From positions 1,965,001-2,029,000 of the forward strand of contig NZ_CP089979.1 of assembly GCF_021389935.1 (NCBI RefSeq): a stretch of DNA of 64,000 bases. Direction: 5' to 3'. Numbering within the stretch: position 1 is the first letter of the stretch; each line of letters begins with the position of its first letter. Under the pieces are notes generated by a model. That model did no database searches, was not told the origin of the DNA, and saw nothing but the letters and a program-made list of their open reading frames with translations. Below are positions 27,765 to 37,439 of this stretch, piece by piece. The position numbers were made by a program, and so were the translations under genes. This DNA comes from Fulvivirga ligni. Lineage in GTDB: Bacteria; Bacteroidota; Bacteroidia; Cytophagales; Cyclobacteriaceae.

Positions 27765-28268
27765 ATGAGAAATAGAATATATACTACATTATTACTAATG
27801 CTTATTTCTGTTGTGGCATTCGGACAGAAGAAAATGAAAAGTCCGGCCGCAAGTTCGGAAGGAAGTATTGATGGGGTAAAGGTTGAAGTAAAATATCACC
27901 AACCCTCAGTTCAAGGAAGACAAGTTATGGGTAAGCTAGTACCTTACGGCCAGGTTTGGAGAACAGGAGCGAATAATGCCACTACTATCTCCTTTGATCA
28001 GGATGTTAAGGTGGAAGGTAAAGCCCTGCCTAAAGGTACCTATGCTCTCTTTACCATCCCAGGTGAAGGCGAGTGGGAGATCATTTTCAACAAAAATGCT
28101 AACCAGTGGGGCGCATTTAATTATGACAAGGCTGAAGATGTACTACGAGTGAAAGTGAAATCTAAAGCTACATCCTCTATGGTAGAAGCATTTACCATTA
28201 CCGTGGGAAGCAATGATGTTTCAATGGCCTGGGAGAATACGGAAGTGAAATTTAAAGTGAGCAAATAG
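27765..28268 (+). CDS. DUF2911 family exported protein
   Basis: The 167 residues begin with a signal peptide (MRNRIYTTLLLMLISVVAFG) and continue as a single DUF2911 domain, recognisable from VKVEVKYHQPSVQGRQ, LVPYGQVWRTGANNATTI and LPKGTYALFTIPGEGEWEII. The family is common in Bacteroidota and its function is unknown. It appears monocistronic. Confidence 0.85.
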   Translation: MRNRIYTTLLLMLISVVAFGQKKMKSPAASSEGSIDGVKVEVKYHQPSVQGRQVMGKLVPYGQVWRTGANNATTISFDQDVKVEGKALPKGTYALFTIPGEGEWEIIFNKNANQWGAFNYDKAEDVLRVKVKSKATSSMVEAFTITVGSNDVSMAWENTEVKFKVSK

Positions 28269-28352
28269 AAATTTTTCACATAAAAAGTGGAAATTCTATT
28301 TAAATGTGATTTCCTAGGGCTAATTTGAGCTCGGAAATATGAATTTGATTGA

Positions 28353-28793
28353 ATGAAGCAAAAAATAGTTATCGGCAGAAATGATAAAATTGATCTGCCG
28401 AAATTACATTTATATGACCTGGACGCCAAGGTAGATACTGGCGCTTTTACCTCAGCCATTCATTATCACATGGCAGAAGTAATTGAAAAAGAGGGCAGAA
28501 GAGTGCTGCATTTTACTCTTTTAGATCCTTCTCACCCTGATTATAACGGGAAGAGCTTTTACTTCGAGAATTTTGAAGAAAGAGAAATAAAAAATTCTTT
28601 CGGAGATTCTGAAAGAAGGTATATTATCAGCACTATAATACATATCTTCGGCCGCGATTTTGAAACTGAATTCTCCCTGAGTAATAGAGGCAACTTAAAG
28701 TTTCCCATCCTCTTAGGGCGTAAGCTTTTGAAAAAGGGTTTTTTGGTAGATGTATCATACAAAAACCTTTCCTTTAATCAGAAGCAGAAATAA
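28353..28793 (+). CDS. Retropepsin-like ATP-dependent zinc protease family protein (RimB-like)
   Basis: The 146 residues form a single retropepsin-like domain with the catalytic triplet Asp28-Thr29-Gly30 in AKVDTGAFTSAI and the C-terminal FPILLGRKLL motif. There is no signal peptide. In Pseudomonas a related protein (RimB) works with RimK, which adds glutamates to ribosomal protein S6. Here rimK follows by 50 bp, supporting a shared pathway, for instance trimming of glutamate tails. Confidence 0.85.
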   Translation: MKQKIVIGRNDKIDLPKLHLYDLDAKVDTGAFTSAIHYHMAEVIEKEGRRVLHFTLLDPSHPDYNGKSFYFENFEEREIKNSFGDSERRYIISTIIHIFGRDFETEFSLSNRGNLKFPILLGRKLLKKGFLVDVSYKNLSFNQKQK

Positions 28794-28843
28794 TTATAAA
28801 CCGGCATAAGCCATAAAATTTTAAACTAGCAAAACCAACAGAC

Positions 28844-29755
28844 ATGAAGGTAGGAATCCTATCCCGGAACCAAGATTTATATTCTACACGCAGATTAGTA
28901 GAGGCTTGTGAAGTGCGAGGGCATGAGTGTGAGGTGATCGACCACCTTAAGTGTACCCTGGTAATGGAGCAAAACAACCCTACGGTAATATACAAAGGAC
29001 GTCACCTGGATGACTTCAATGCTATTATTCCTAGAATAGGTGCCTCTGTAACTTTCTATGGCTCAGCAGTGGTAAGGCAGTTTGAAATGATGAAAGTTTT
29101 CACCGCTGTGGAATCTCAAGCCTTAATCAGGTCGAGAGATAAACTGAGAAGTTTGCAAATTCTCTCTAGAGCGGGTTTGGGATTACCTAAGACAGTATTC
29201 ACAAACTATTCCAGAGATACTGATGATATTTTGAATGGCGTTGGCGGAGCTCCTGTTATTATAAAGTTATTAGAAGGTACTCAGGGTCTAGGGGTGGTGC
29301 TGGCTGAAAATAAAAAAGCAGCGGCCTCTGTTATTGAAGCTTTTCATGGACTTAAAGCAAGAGTGATAGTGCAAGAATATATCAAAGAAGCTGGTGGTGC
29401 TGATATTAGAGCTTTCATTGTAGATGGCGAAGTAGTTGGTGCTATGAAAAGACAAGCTAAAGAAGGTGAGTTCAGATCTAATCTGCATAGAGGAGGTACA
29501 TCTCAGGTGATTAAACTATCTCGTAAAGAGAAGTCTGCGGCCATCACTGCTGCAAAGAAAATGGGTCTGGGTGTAGCTGGTGTTGATATGCTTCAGTCAT
29601 CTAGAGGGCCATTAATATTGGAGGTAAACTCTTCACCAGGATTAGAAGGAATTGAAAATGCTACCGGTTTGGATATTGCAGGTAAAATTGTTGAATATCT
29701 GGATCGAAACAGTAGCAAACAGAAAAGAATACAAAAGGATAAAGTGAATGCCTGA
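28844..29755 (+). CDS. rimK: RimK-family ATP-grasp alpha-L-glutamate ligase
   Basis: RimK ligases add glutamate residues to a protein or small-molecule carboxylate using ATP. The 303 residues show the N-terminal pre-ATP-grasp domain ([20 protein letters not shown]), the ATP-binding region [20 protein letters not shown], the [20 protein letters not shown] stretch and the metal-binding [15 protein letters not shown]. Length equals that of E. coli RimK (about 300). Its stop overlaps the next start by 8 bp. Whether the target is ribosomal protein S6 or something else is open. Confidence 0.9.
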   Translation: MKVGILSRNQDLYSTRRLVEACEVRGHECEVIDHLKCTLVMEQNNPTVIYKGRHLDDFNAIIPRIGASVTFYGSAVVRQFEMMKVFTAVESQALIRSRDKLRSLQILSRAGLGLPKTVFTNYSRDTDDILNGVGGAPVIIKLLEGTQGLGVVLAENKKAAASVIEAFHGLKARVIVQEYIKEAGGADIRAFIVDGEVVGAMKRQAKEGEFRSNLHRGGTSQVIKLSRKEKSAAITAAKKMGLGVAGVDMLQSSRGPLILEVNSSPGLEGIENATGLDIAGKIVEYLDRNSSKQKRIQKDKVNA

Positions 29756-30689
29756 TATTGTTATTGATGGCCATAAGGTGTCTCCGGGGCAAGATATTCA
29801 AATTAATGCCCTGATTGCCAGATTGCCTACCAGAACACCAATAAATATTCCCGTTTTTGTGAGCCGGTCTACCAAGCCCGGCCCTACGCTTTTGGTTATG
29901 GCTGGTGTGCATGGAGATGAAACCAACGGGATTGAAATCTTAAGAAGAATCATCATAAATAACTATCACAAGCCTACTAAGGGTACGGTGATAGCTATTC
30001 CTGTTTTTAACGTTTATGGTTTTATAAATCATTCACGTGGATTGCCAGATGGAAGAGATCTGAATCGATCCTTTCCTGGATCTAAAAATGGATCTTTAGC
30101 AAGTCGTGTGGCTCATTTTATGACCAGCGAAATACTGCCTCAGGTAGACTTTGGAATAGATTTTCATACCGGTGGGGCTAGTCATAACAACTTCCCGCAG
30201 ATTCGAGGTGTTTTTAATACCGTGAAGGAAATGGAAGTTGCTAAGGCTTTTGGTGCGCCATTTATTATAGAATCTCCTTTTAGAGAGAAGTCGTTAAGGA
30301 AAACGGCGGATAAGGCCAATAAAACTATTTTGGTTTATGAAGGAGGAGAAACACTTAGGTTAAGGAAAAAGGTGATTGACACCGGCGTGGATGGCATGCT
30401 AAGAGTAATGAAATACCTTGGAATGAGAGATGATGCTCCGGAAATAGAGCAAAAGTCTATCTATCTAAAAACCTCCACCTGGGTAAGAGCCAAGTATGCA
30501 GGGCTACATCACGCTGATGTCCGAAATGGTAGCAGAGTCGAGAAAAATGAAGTTTTAGGCCTTATTACAGATCCTTACGGTCAATTTGAAAAGAAAATAA
30601 AATCACCTGTAAATGGTTTTGTGATTGGAATAAATAACTATCCGGTCGTAAATATGGGAGACGCTATTTTACATATAGGTAGCGAATAG
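29748..30689 (+). CDS. Succinylglutamate desuccinylase/aspartoacylase family zinc hydrolase
   Basis: The 313 residues have the AstE/AspA M14-like motifs: zinc ligands His55 and Glu58 in [11 protein letters not shown], His140 in GIDFHTGG, the substrate-binding [10 protein letters not shown] and the C-terminal acid in VYEGGE. Such enzymes hydrolyse N-acyl amino acids or related amides. It overlaps rimK by 8 bp, so it probably acts on the same glutamate-modified target; the exact reaction is unknown. Confidence 0.87.
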   Translation: MPDIVIDGHKVSPGQDIQINALIARLPTRTPINIPVFVSRSTKPGPTLLVMAGVHGDETNGIEILRRIIINNYHKPTKGTVIAIPVFNVYGFINHSRGLPDGRDLNRSFPGSKNGSLASRVAHFMTSEILPQVDFGIDFHTGGASHNNFPQIRGVFNTVKEMEVAKAFGAPFIIESPFREKSLRKTADKANKTILVYEGGETLRLRKKVIDTGVDGMLRVMKYLGMRDDAPEIEQKSIYLKTSTWVRAKYAGLHHADVRNGSRVEKNEVLGLITDPYGQFEKKIKSPVNGFVIGINNYPVVNMGDAILHIGSE

Positions 30690-30711
30690 AATTAATTTTT
30701 ATATTGCATTA

Positions 30712-33700
30712 ATGAATCCTGAACTTCAAGGGCAATACAACAACCTAAAAACCATCTTAAATGATAAGTTTCTCTCTGTTTTATGTAGAGAAATTAACGG
30801 CCACATTGATTTTCTTAAAAGAGTAAAGTCTTTAGAATCTAAGATTATTAAAGCTAATATCAGTACTCAACAGTATGATAAATCACTAGCCATAATCAAG
30901 GATTATAAGTCTACCCTTATTGTAGAAGTAGAAAAGCAGTTTACTCCTCCTGAGATTGTAAATTTTGATGTTGACTTCCTGAATTTTAATCAGGATATAA
31001 CAGATTATATTGCACAACTAGAACTAGATTATGTAAGGAAGCAGGAAGAGTCGCGCTTTCAACCCACAGATGGTGACTCAGTTTTACTCAAGGTTAAAAA
31101 ATGGTTCAAACGCTTTTTTTATAATACGAGTAAACTGCCGGTCAGAACAGGTAACGCTTTTAGAAAGCTTTTCAAAAAGCCAGTTAAGGAGCTTAAACCA
31201 TGGACTCATCATATTCATTTACAGGACCTTACTGCTTATTTCTTCAAAGAGAAGCTGCCTTGTCAGCTTTTGCCGATCATTGATAAGCTCAACTTAAGAT
31301 TGAGTCATGCTACTAAAGTGGCCTGGAAGATTGACGAGCAGATAGAGGTAATATGTAATCAGCTGGTAGAGCAGGATGATTACACCAGTGAACTGACCTT
31401 GGAGGTTCTAGAGCCTCTCGATCAGGCCATCACTAATCTGGAGGAGTTCAAAGGTGAACTCAAAAATGACTTAATTGAGGCATTTGAGAATGTTTTTGGT
31501 AAGTATGAAGATGCGTTTCTGAAAGTGGGAACCATGGAGCTTAGTAATAATAAGTTTAAGCCTGTGAAATCTTCTAAGCTGCATTCTGAATTACTTAAGC
31601 AATACAAATCTAAGCGAGAAGGCTGGTATCATCTATTTACCGTATTGTCAGATGACTGGGAAATAGACCTGGAACTATATTTCATTCTTTATTCGGGCTT
31701 ATTGGAGTATCACCGTACACTACATATTCTTAAGCAGAAGATAGACACCGCGGTTATTTCTAAACTAGAGACTATAGCCTCTTATCTTGAAAGTATCAAA
31801 GATCAGATTCAAAAGGCCCCAGATGAGGCTGCTTTGAAAATGGTGATGGAACAAAATATGAAGGCTGTTAGGGGTGAACTTACTCCTAAAATTCTGCCCG
31901 AAACTAATGACCTTATTTTAAGGCAGGATCTTCCTTCTTTGGTAAATAATATTGAATCCAAAATTGATAAACTCATCTCTTCTGTTTCCGAAAAGAGGGC
32001 GGTTGTGAAAGGTCTCAACTATGATGAAGCTATTAAAAGTTCATCCATTAGTTATGTGTCTCCTTATGAGTTAATTCATTTTGAATCCTGGCCAGAGCTG
32101 GTTAAAGAGATTAAGGCCATCAAAATAAAGCTTACCGAGCAGCTCAGTGTTATTCAAAATGACATTTCCGGGCTGGGTCAGATAGCCGAGTTTAATTTGG
32201 AATCAGCCATGTCGCTTTTCAATGAGGAGGATAGAAAAGATCAACCTGATGTAATAGCATTACAAGGAATAGATCGCACGATCGAAAGAGTGAAGGCTAT
32301 CCAGTTATCATTTCAAAGCTTTGAAAATGACGTGGAGAGTGTTTTATATGAGGGTATTCAGCAATTCAATAAAAGGCTGGTTCAGTTTACCAATAATGAG
32401 AATATCTATGACATTAGGGTAAGAATAGCCAAAGGAAAGGCACTACAGAGGAGTAAGGAGTGGCGGGAGCAGGCTATTTATAAGCTGAAGAACATTGTGC
32501 CTACGGTTATTTCTTTCGCAAGGCTCAACTATCAGAAAGTCAATCATTTTGTAACTACAACTTATAAAAAGTATGGCTTGACCAGCCAGCCTGAGAGTAT
32601 TACAGCAGAGCTGGCAGACTTCCTTGCTGAGACTAAAGGTGCAATAGAAAAACTTCCTTTTGTCTATCAAAGGCTGTTTAAATTGGAGCCTTTGTCGGAT
32701 ATCAACTTTTTTGAAGGTAGGGCAGAGGAAATGCTTACGTTGAATACGGCTTATAATAATTGGATGAAAGGCCGTTTTGCTGCCACCGTTTTATTGGGAG
32801 AAAAAGGTAGTGGAGCTACTACGTTGCTTAATTTCTATCTAAGCGATCTTGGAACGTCAAGTGCCGTACACCGATTGGTTCCAAAGTCCAGCATTTCAAG
32901 TATTGAGGAGTTGCTTGAATGGTTCTCGATATCTTTTGAGCAAAATTTTAAATCAGCTGATGAGCTAATCATATTTCTAAATCAGAAGAAGAGAGTACTG
33001 GTGTTAGAAGATATTCAAAAGCTGTATTTGAAAAAAGTGAAGGGTTTTGAAGCTCTAAAATGGTTGTCAGAAATTATTGCGCTTACTAATGAGAAGGTAT
33101 TTTATGTATGTAGCTGCACCAAATATGCGTGGAGTTATTTAGATAAGACCATTCAGTTATCAGAGCACTTTAGTTATCATATTTCATTAAACGATATGGC
33201 TGATGGTTCCGTGGTCAATGTGATAGAGAAAAGGCACCGTGTTAGTGGGTATAATCTTAAATTTGAACCCACCGTTTCCGAGTTAAATAATAAGAAATTT
33301 AAGAAACTGCCTGAACAGGAACAGCAGGTGGTTTTAAGGGAGAGGTATTTTTCTTCTATGAATAAAATTGCCAAGAGCAATGTCAGCCTGGCACTAGTTT
33401 ATTGGCTTAGGTCGACCAGACAAATTACAGGTAATACCATCCATATAGGATCTCTCAAAGAGATTGATTTTTCCTTTATGAAAGGCCTCTCTATGAATAA
33501 AGTGTTCGCTTTGGCTAACATAGTATTGCATGACGGGCTTACCGAAGATGAATGTGTAGCTATTGAACGAAGTTCTGTAAGGAAGGTGAGGTCTACACTT
33601 TATCCTCTATTTGAAGACGGTATTCTCGTGAAAAATGAAGGTAAATATTATATTAACCCTTTGCTGTACAGACATACTATCCAACTGCTAAAATCTAAAA

Positions 33701-33714
33701 ACATAGTTCATTAA
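30712..33714 (+). CDS. 1000-residue helical protein with a C-terminal P-loop ATPase domain, unknown function
   Basis: I do not recognise the whole protein. The first about 650 residues are almost entirely helical and charged, with coiled-coil tendency and a basic patch around residue 130-165 (KVKKWFKRFFYNTSKLPVRT). From about 660 an ATPase-like domain starts: Walker A GEKGSGATT at 696-704, Walker B-like RVLVLEDI around 760-767, and a C-terminal part resembling a winged helix (about 900-1000). There is no signal peptide or clear membrane segment. The fold suggests a STAND or AAA-type NTPase. It lies 22 bp after the AstE-like gene and one base before the MscS gene, so it is cotranscribed with both. 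Confidence 0.65.
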   Translation: MNPELQGQYNNLKTILNDKFLSVLCREINGHIDFLKRVKSLESKIIKANISTQQYDKSLAIIKDYKSTLIVEVEKQFTPPEIVNFDVDFLNFNQDITDYIAQLELDYVRKQEESRFQPTDGDSVLLKVKKWFKRFFYNTSKLPVRTGNAFRKLFKKPVKELKPWTHHIHLQDLTAYFFKEKLPCQLLPIIDKLNLRLSHATKVAWKIDEQIEVICNQLVEQDDYTSELTLEVLEPLDQAITNLEEFKGELKNDLIEAFENVFGKYEDAFLKVGTMELSNNKFKPVKSSKLHSELLKQYKSKREGWYHLFTVLSDDWEIDLELYFILYSGLLEYHRTLHILKQKIDTAVISKLETIASYLESIKDQIQKAPDEAALKMVMEQNMKAVRGELTPKILPETNDLILRQDLPSLVNNIESKIDKLISSVSEKRAVVKGLNYDEAIKSSSISYVSPYELIHFESWPELVKEIKAIKIKLTEQLSVIQNDISGLGQIAEFNLESAMSLFNEEDRKDQPDVIALQGIDRTIERVKAIQLSFQSFENDVESVLYEGIQQFNKRLVQFTNNENIYDIRVRIAKGKALQRSKEWREQAIYKLKNIVPTVISFARLNYQKVNHFVTTTYKKYGLTSQPESITAELADFLAETKGAIEKLPFVYQRLFKLEPLSDINFFEGRAEEMLTLNTAYNNWMKGRFAATVLLGEKGSGATTLLNFYLSDLGTSSAVHRLVPKSSISSIEELLEWFSISFEQNFKSADELIIFLNQKKRVLVLEDIQKLYLKKVKGFEALKWLSEIIALTNEKVFYVCSCTKYAWSYLDKTIQLSEHFSYHISLNDMADGSVVNVIEKRHRVSGYNLKFEPTVSELNNKKFKKLPEQEQQVVLRERYFSSMNKIAKSNVSLALVYWLRSTRQITGNTIHIGSLKEIDFSFMKGLSMNKVFALANIVLHDGLTEDECVAIERSSVRKVRSTLYPLFEDGILVKNEGKYYINPLLYRHTIQLLKSKNIVH

Positions 33715-33715
33715 C

Positions 33716-34702
33716 GTGAAAAAAGCTTTTTTTATACTGATCTTATTCATTAACTCATGTATAGCATGGGCTCAGGCTGACTCTGTGAAAGATACTACTG
33801 TTATGGTAGTGGCGATTAAGGCAGACTCTACAGTGCCCGTTGCTGTAAAAGTAGATACAGCAACCGTTACGGCTGATGAGAAACTTAATAATGAGATCAG
33901 CGATTTGAAGAAAGATATCCCATCACTTTCTGATCTAATCTCCATTGGTAAGGTCTTTTGGGCCATTGTATTTCTATTTGGAGGATACTTTACAGTCCGC
34001 TTCATTGGGTCCATTCTGGAAAAGCTTGCAGAGAAGAGTACTAACTATCGAATTACTATTAAGGGTCTCGTCCCAGTGATAAAGATATCCGTTTGGATGA
34101 TTGTCCTATTTATCATCATTATGGGGATTTTTCATCCTCCCGTGAATGGTATAATAGCCGCTACAGCTTCCATAGGTATTGCAGTAGGTTTTGCTGCTCA
34201 GGATATTCTTAAAAACATCTTTGGCGGTATCATGATCCTTTTTGACAGACCGTTTCAGGTGGGAGATAAGATTGAGATTGGAGAGTACTACGGTGAAGTC
34301 CTTGAGATTGGCTTGAGGTCTACGAGAATTGTTACACCTGATGATTCACTTGTAAGTGTTCCAAATGGAGAGTTAATGAACAAGTCGGTATCTAATTCTA
34401 ATACGGGAGAGGCTAATTGTCAGGTAGTTGCAGAGATATACCTGCCTATTACCGTGGATACTGCTGAAGTGCGCAAGATCGCTATAGAATCAGCTCAGGT
34501 TTCCAGATTTATCTACCTTAATAAGCCCATTACTGTACTGTTCTTTAACGAAGTGAAGGAGCGAAGGTCATATTTGAAGATGAGATTAAAGGCCTATGTT
34601 TCTGATATAAGGAATGAGTTTGCCTTTAAAAGTGATATGACTGAGATCGTTATGAGAGAACTTTTAAGTCAAAAGGTGATTTCACCTGATGACTTAAAAT
34701 AA
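33716..34702 (+). CDS. MscS-family small-conductance mechanosensitive channel
   Basis: MscS channels open under membrane tension and release solutes. The 328 residues start at a GTG directly before a signal-like segment (KKAFFILILFINSCIAWAQ), then three hydrophobic segments: about 82-102, 120-140 and the pore helix GIIAATASIGIAVGFAAQDI (about 142-162), followed by the beta domain DRPFQVGDKIEIGEYYGEVL and a C-terminal alpha/beta domain. Only one base separates it from the stop of the P-loop protein, so translation is probably coupled. Confidence 0.9.
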   Translation: MKKAFFILILFINSCIAWAQADSVKDTTVMVVAIKADSTVPVAVKVDTATVTADEKLNNEISDLKKDIPSLSDLISIGKVFWAIVFLFGGYFTVRFIGSILEKLAEKSTNYRITIKGLVPVIKISVWMIVLFIIIMGIFHPPVNGIIAATASIGIAVGFAAQDILKNIFGGIMILFDRPFQVGDKIEIGEYYGEVLEIGLRSTRIVTPDDSLVSVPNGELMNKSVSNSNTGEANCQVVAEIYLPITVDTAEVRKIAIESAQVSRFIYLNKPITVLFFNEVKERRSYLKMRLKAYVSDIRNEFAFKSDMTEIVMRELLSQKVISPDDLK

Positions 34703-34714
34703 TTCCCTTATCAT

Positions 34715-36478
34715 TTATAGCAAGCTAGCCATCTGCTGTTCTTGCATGCTTTTTAATTTCACCAACTGAATTTTATCTACATCATAGATGTCTTTTCTGA
34801 AGTTGATAAGGCCATTAGTGTCAACCCAAGAGGTTCTGTATACTAAGAATACTGGCACATCTTCAGTAAGCTTTACATTAACGGGTTCATCCTTTTCCAT
34901 GTATTCTTTCACCTTGAAGCTATCCCAATCCTGATCGCTTAATAAATACTCTGCTAATTTATCCGGTTGTTCTAATCTCACACATCCATGGCTAAATGCT
35001 CTTTTGTCTCTTGAGAATAAATAATCAGAAGGAGTATCGTGCAAGTATATGCTTCTGCCGTTCGTTAGAGGGAATTTAACAAGACCTAAGGCGTTTCTTC
35101 TACCTGGCTTTTGTACAACTCTTAAATTATTTATGTTAACCGTTTCCCAGTTTACTGTTGCAGGATCAATAGGATCAGTAGAGTCCCATCCTTCAAATAA
35201 ATCATAACCATTTCTGCTTAAGTAGGTGGGGTCATTCTTCATCCTACCCAACATTTCATTCTGAATGATCTTCTGAGGAATAGTCCATGTTGGGCTAAAT
35301 ACAAGGTAGTGCAATCTATCTATCATTACCGGAGTGGCATGATCGGTTTCTCCTGTTATAACTCTCATCTGTAGAGGAACTCTGTTGTTTTCATATACAT
35401 ATAGCTGATATTCAGGTATGTTTACGTAAATGAATTTCTTACCCAGATCACCAGGCATCCATCTTATTCTTTCCAGGTTTAGCTTTATTTGAGCTATTCT
35501 CTCGTCTAGAGAAATATTCATTACAGATGCTGTTCCTTTACCAACGATGCCATCAGAGGTTAAGCCATTTCTAGTTTGGAATCTTTTTACAGCGGACTCA
35601 AGTTCAGTGTCAAAATAAATTGAATCGGCTGTGGTTTTTAATTTTCTGTCCTTAAGATCATGAGTTAAGATCAGTCGTTGTTTAAGAGCCGCTACGTAGT
35701 TGCTGCTGTCACCCACTCTGATGTTGATGTCATCTGGAAGTGCCTTCCAGCCACCATTAACATTGATTGTTCTATAAAAAGCCAGGGCTTTAACTAACTC
35801 TTTATAGTTTTCATTCTTGGGAGTAACTTTCTCAATCGCATCTTGTACATCATTGGTGGCTAAAGTATGAGCTACAGGTTCAGGCGTGTATTCGCAATTC
35901 CAAAGTTTATCAATCTGAATGGGCTTTATTCTGCCATTTTGTAGGTGGTAGGCATAAGAAAGGTAAGCTATAGATAGGCGGACATCAAGCTGTATCAATT
36001 CAAACGCATTCACATTTTTAGCATTGTAAACCTCTTGTTCGTAGTTGATTAATTTTGAAATATCATAATCTGCAGTATTTAGACCTTGGGCGGAAGCATT
36101 GAGAAGTTCTCCTTCAAGAATTTTAACCTTGTCCTCTGGCTTTTTGTAGGTTAACCAAAACAGTCCTGAGTTATTTAAAGTATAAAAACTATCCAGTTCT
36201 TGCTTTATCTCAACCCGGTTAATATTATCTTTGATATAGTGGGCTGTGTTTAAAGTATCTAAAAACTGAGATAGGTAAGTTTTTAGTTGATTATCAGATA
36301 GTTTAGTCAGGTTACCTTGAGGAGGCTTTACTGTATATTTAAATGTATCATTAGGGTCATGATTCATGAGTCCTTTTGACTCAACCTTAGAAGTGGTCTT
36401 CATTCTGTTGTTACACTGGGAAAACACCAGTGGAATCAGCAAGAGTAGAAAAAAAGTTTTTATATAACGGTGCGACAT
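34715..36478 (-). CDS. YcbB-like L,D-transpeptidase
   Basis: L,D-transpeptidases make 3-3 cross-links in peptidoglycan or attach proteins to it. The 587 residues have an N-terminal signal ending in SQCNN (possible lipoprotein, but Gln before Cys is atypical), a scaffold domain, a peptidoglycan-binding domain (about 275-330, AVKRFQTRNGLTSDGIVGKG) and the YkuD catalytic domain with LHDTPS and the nucleophile Cys499 in FSHGCVRLEQP. The arrangement matches E. coli YcbB (LdtD). It converges on mscS with a 12-bp gap. Confidence 0.9.
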   Translation of the reverse strand: MSHRYIKTFFLLLLIPLVFSQCNNRMKTTSKVESKGLMNHDPNDTFKYTVKPPQGNLTKLSDNQLKTYLSQFLDTLNTAHYIKDNINRVEIKQELDSFYTLNNSGLFWLTYKKPEDKVKILEGELLNASAQGLNTADYDISKLINYEQEVYNAKNVNAFELIQLDVRLSIAYLSYAYHLQNGRIKPIQIDKLWNCEYTPEPVAHTLATNDVQDAIEKVTPKNENYKELVKALAFYRTINVNGGWKALPDDINIRVGDSSNYVAALKQRLILTHDLKDRKLKTTADSIYFDTELESAVKRFQTRNGLTSDGIVGKGTASVMNISLDERIAQIKLNLERIRWMPGDLGKKFIYVNIPEYQLYVYENNRVPLQMRVITGETDHATPVMIDRLHYLVFSPTWTIPQKIIQNEMLGRMKNDPTYLSRNGYDLFEGWDSTDPIDPATVNWETVNINNLRVVQKPGRRNALGLVKFPLTNGRSIYLHDTPSDYLFSRDKRAFSHGCVRLEQPDKLAEYLLSDQDWDSFKVKEYMEKDEPVNVKLTEDVPVFLVYRTSWVDTNGLINFRKDIYDVDKIQLVKLKSMQEQQMASLL

Positions 36479-36698
36479 ACTTGTATCAATTTTTATAAAC
36501 TAATACAAGTAAAAGCTGTGCCAGACTCTTGAAATGACGTTTTTTAAGAGCTTTTAAGATTGTGACAATGGAAGTTTGTGTAATTTTTTTCCCGAGATGA
36601 GAATTTTTTATACGTAACGGAAATTTTTTTGTGGTGATGTTCGTTTCTCATCTGGACATCAAAAAAGTATCAATTTTTAACCTATAAAAACCAACTGA

Positions 36699-37436
36699 AT
36701 GACAAGAAAAGCTATTCTCTTCTTAGTAGTTGTGCTTATTCCTTTCTATAACATTTTTGCTAGCGTTCCGGTATCCGAAAAAGCTAAGGCCTTAGGGACT
36801 TACATCGAGAACAACTATGCTTCATTAATATTCGAAGGTCCTAAACCAGATTACGAGTTATTCAAAAAAGGCCTTATCGGTTATCTTAATTTAAAGAAGC
36901 AAAACAAGCTGTCAGACAATGGACTACTTACTTTGATTGACTTTAGAATGTCATCAAATAAGAAGCGTCTGTGGGTGATCGATTTAAAGAAGCACAAGGT
37001 GTTGTATCATACACTTGTTGCTCATGGTAGAAACACAGGAAATGAGTTCGCTAAAACTTTTTCTAATGTACCAAATTCTAACAGTAGCAGCCTGGGCTTC
37101 TACGTTACAGGTGAGACTTATTATGGTAAGCACGGCTTATCTATGAGATTAGACGGTGTGGAATCAGGCTTTAATAACAATGCTCGTCAGAGAGCAATAG
37201 TAATGCATGGAGCTGATTATGTAGACAAGTCTTACACTAAAAGTTATGGAAGGATTGGAAGAAGCTTTGGATGCCCATCAATACCGATGAAATATCATAA
37301 AGAGATGATTCCAAAACTGGCGAATAAAAGCTGTCTGTTTATTTACTATCCAGATGCTGAATATTTAGAAAATTCAAGCCTTATTGATGAGGAAGTGGCC
37401 TATGAGGCCATCTCCACCCTTCAATATTTGCTCTAA
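36699..37436 (+). CDS. Murein L,D-transpeptidase catalytic domain family protein (YkuD_2 type)
   Basis: The 245 residues begin with a signal peptide (1-21) and contain one catalytic domain with VMHGADYVDKSY and the nucleophile Cys192 in GRSFGCPSIP. This subfamily replaces the usual HGC by FGC-P and is short. It lies between two YcbB-like genes facing away from it, with a 220-bp AT-rich upstream region containing a 9-bp inverted repeat (36595-36603 with 36645-36653). Confidence 0.86.
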   Translation: MTRKAILFLVVVLIPFYNIFASVPVSEKAKALGTYIENNYASLIFEGPKPDYELFKKGLIGYLNLKKQNKLSDNGLLTLIDFRMSSNKKRLWVIDLKKHKVLYHTLVAHGRNTGNEFAKTFSNVPNSNSSSLGFYVTGETYYGKHGLSMRLDGVESGFNNNARQRAIVMHGADYVDKSYTKSYGRIGRSFGCPSIPMKYHKEMIPKLANKSCLFIYYPDAEYLENSSLIDEEVAYEAISTLQYLL

Positions 37437-37439
37437 TAT

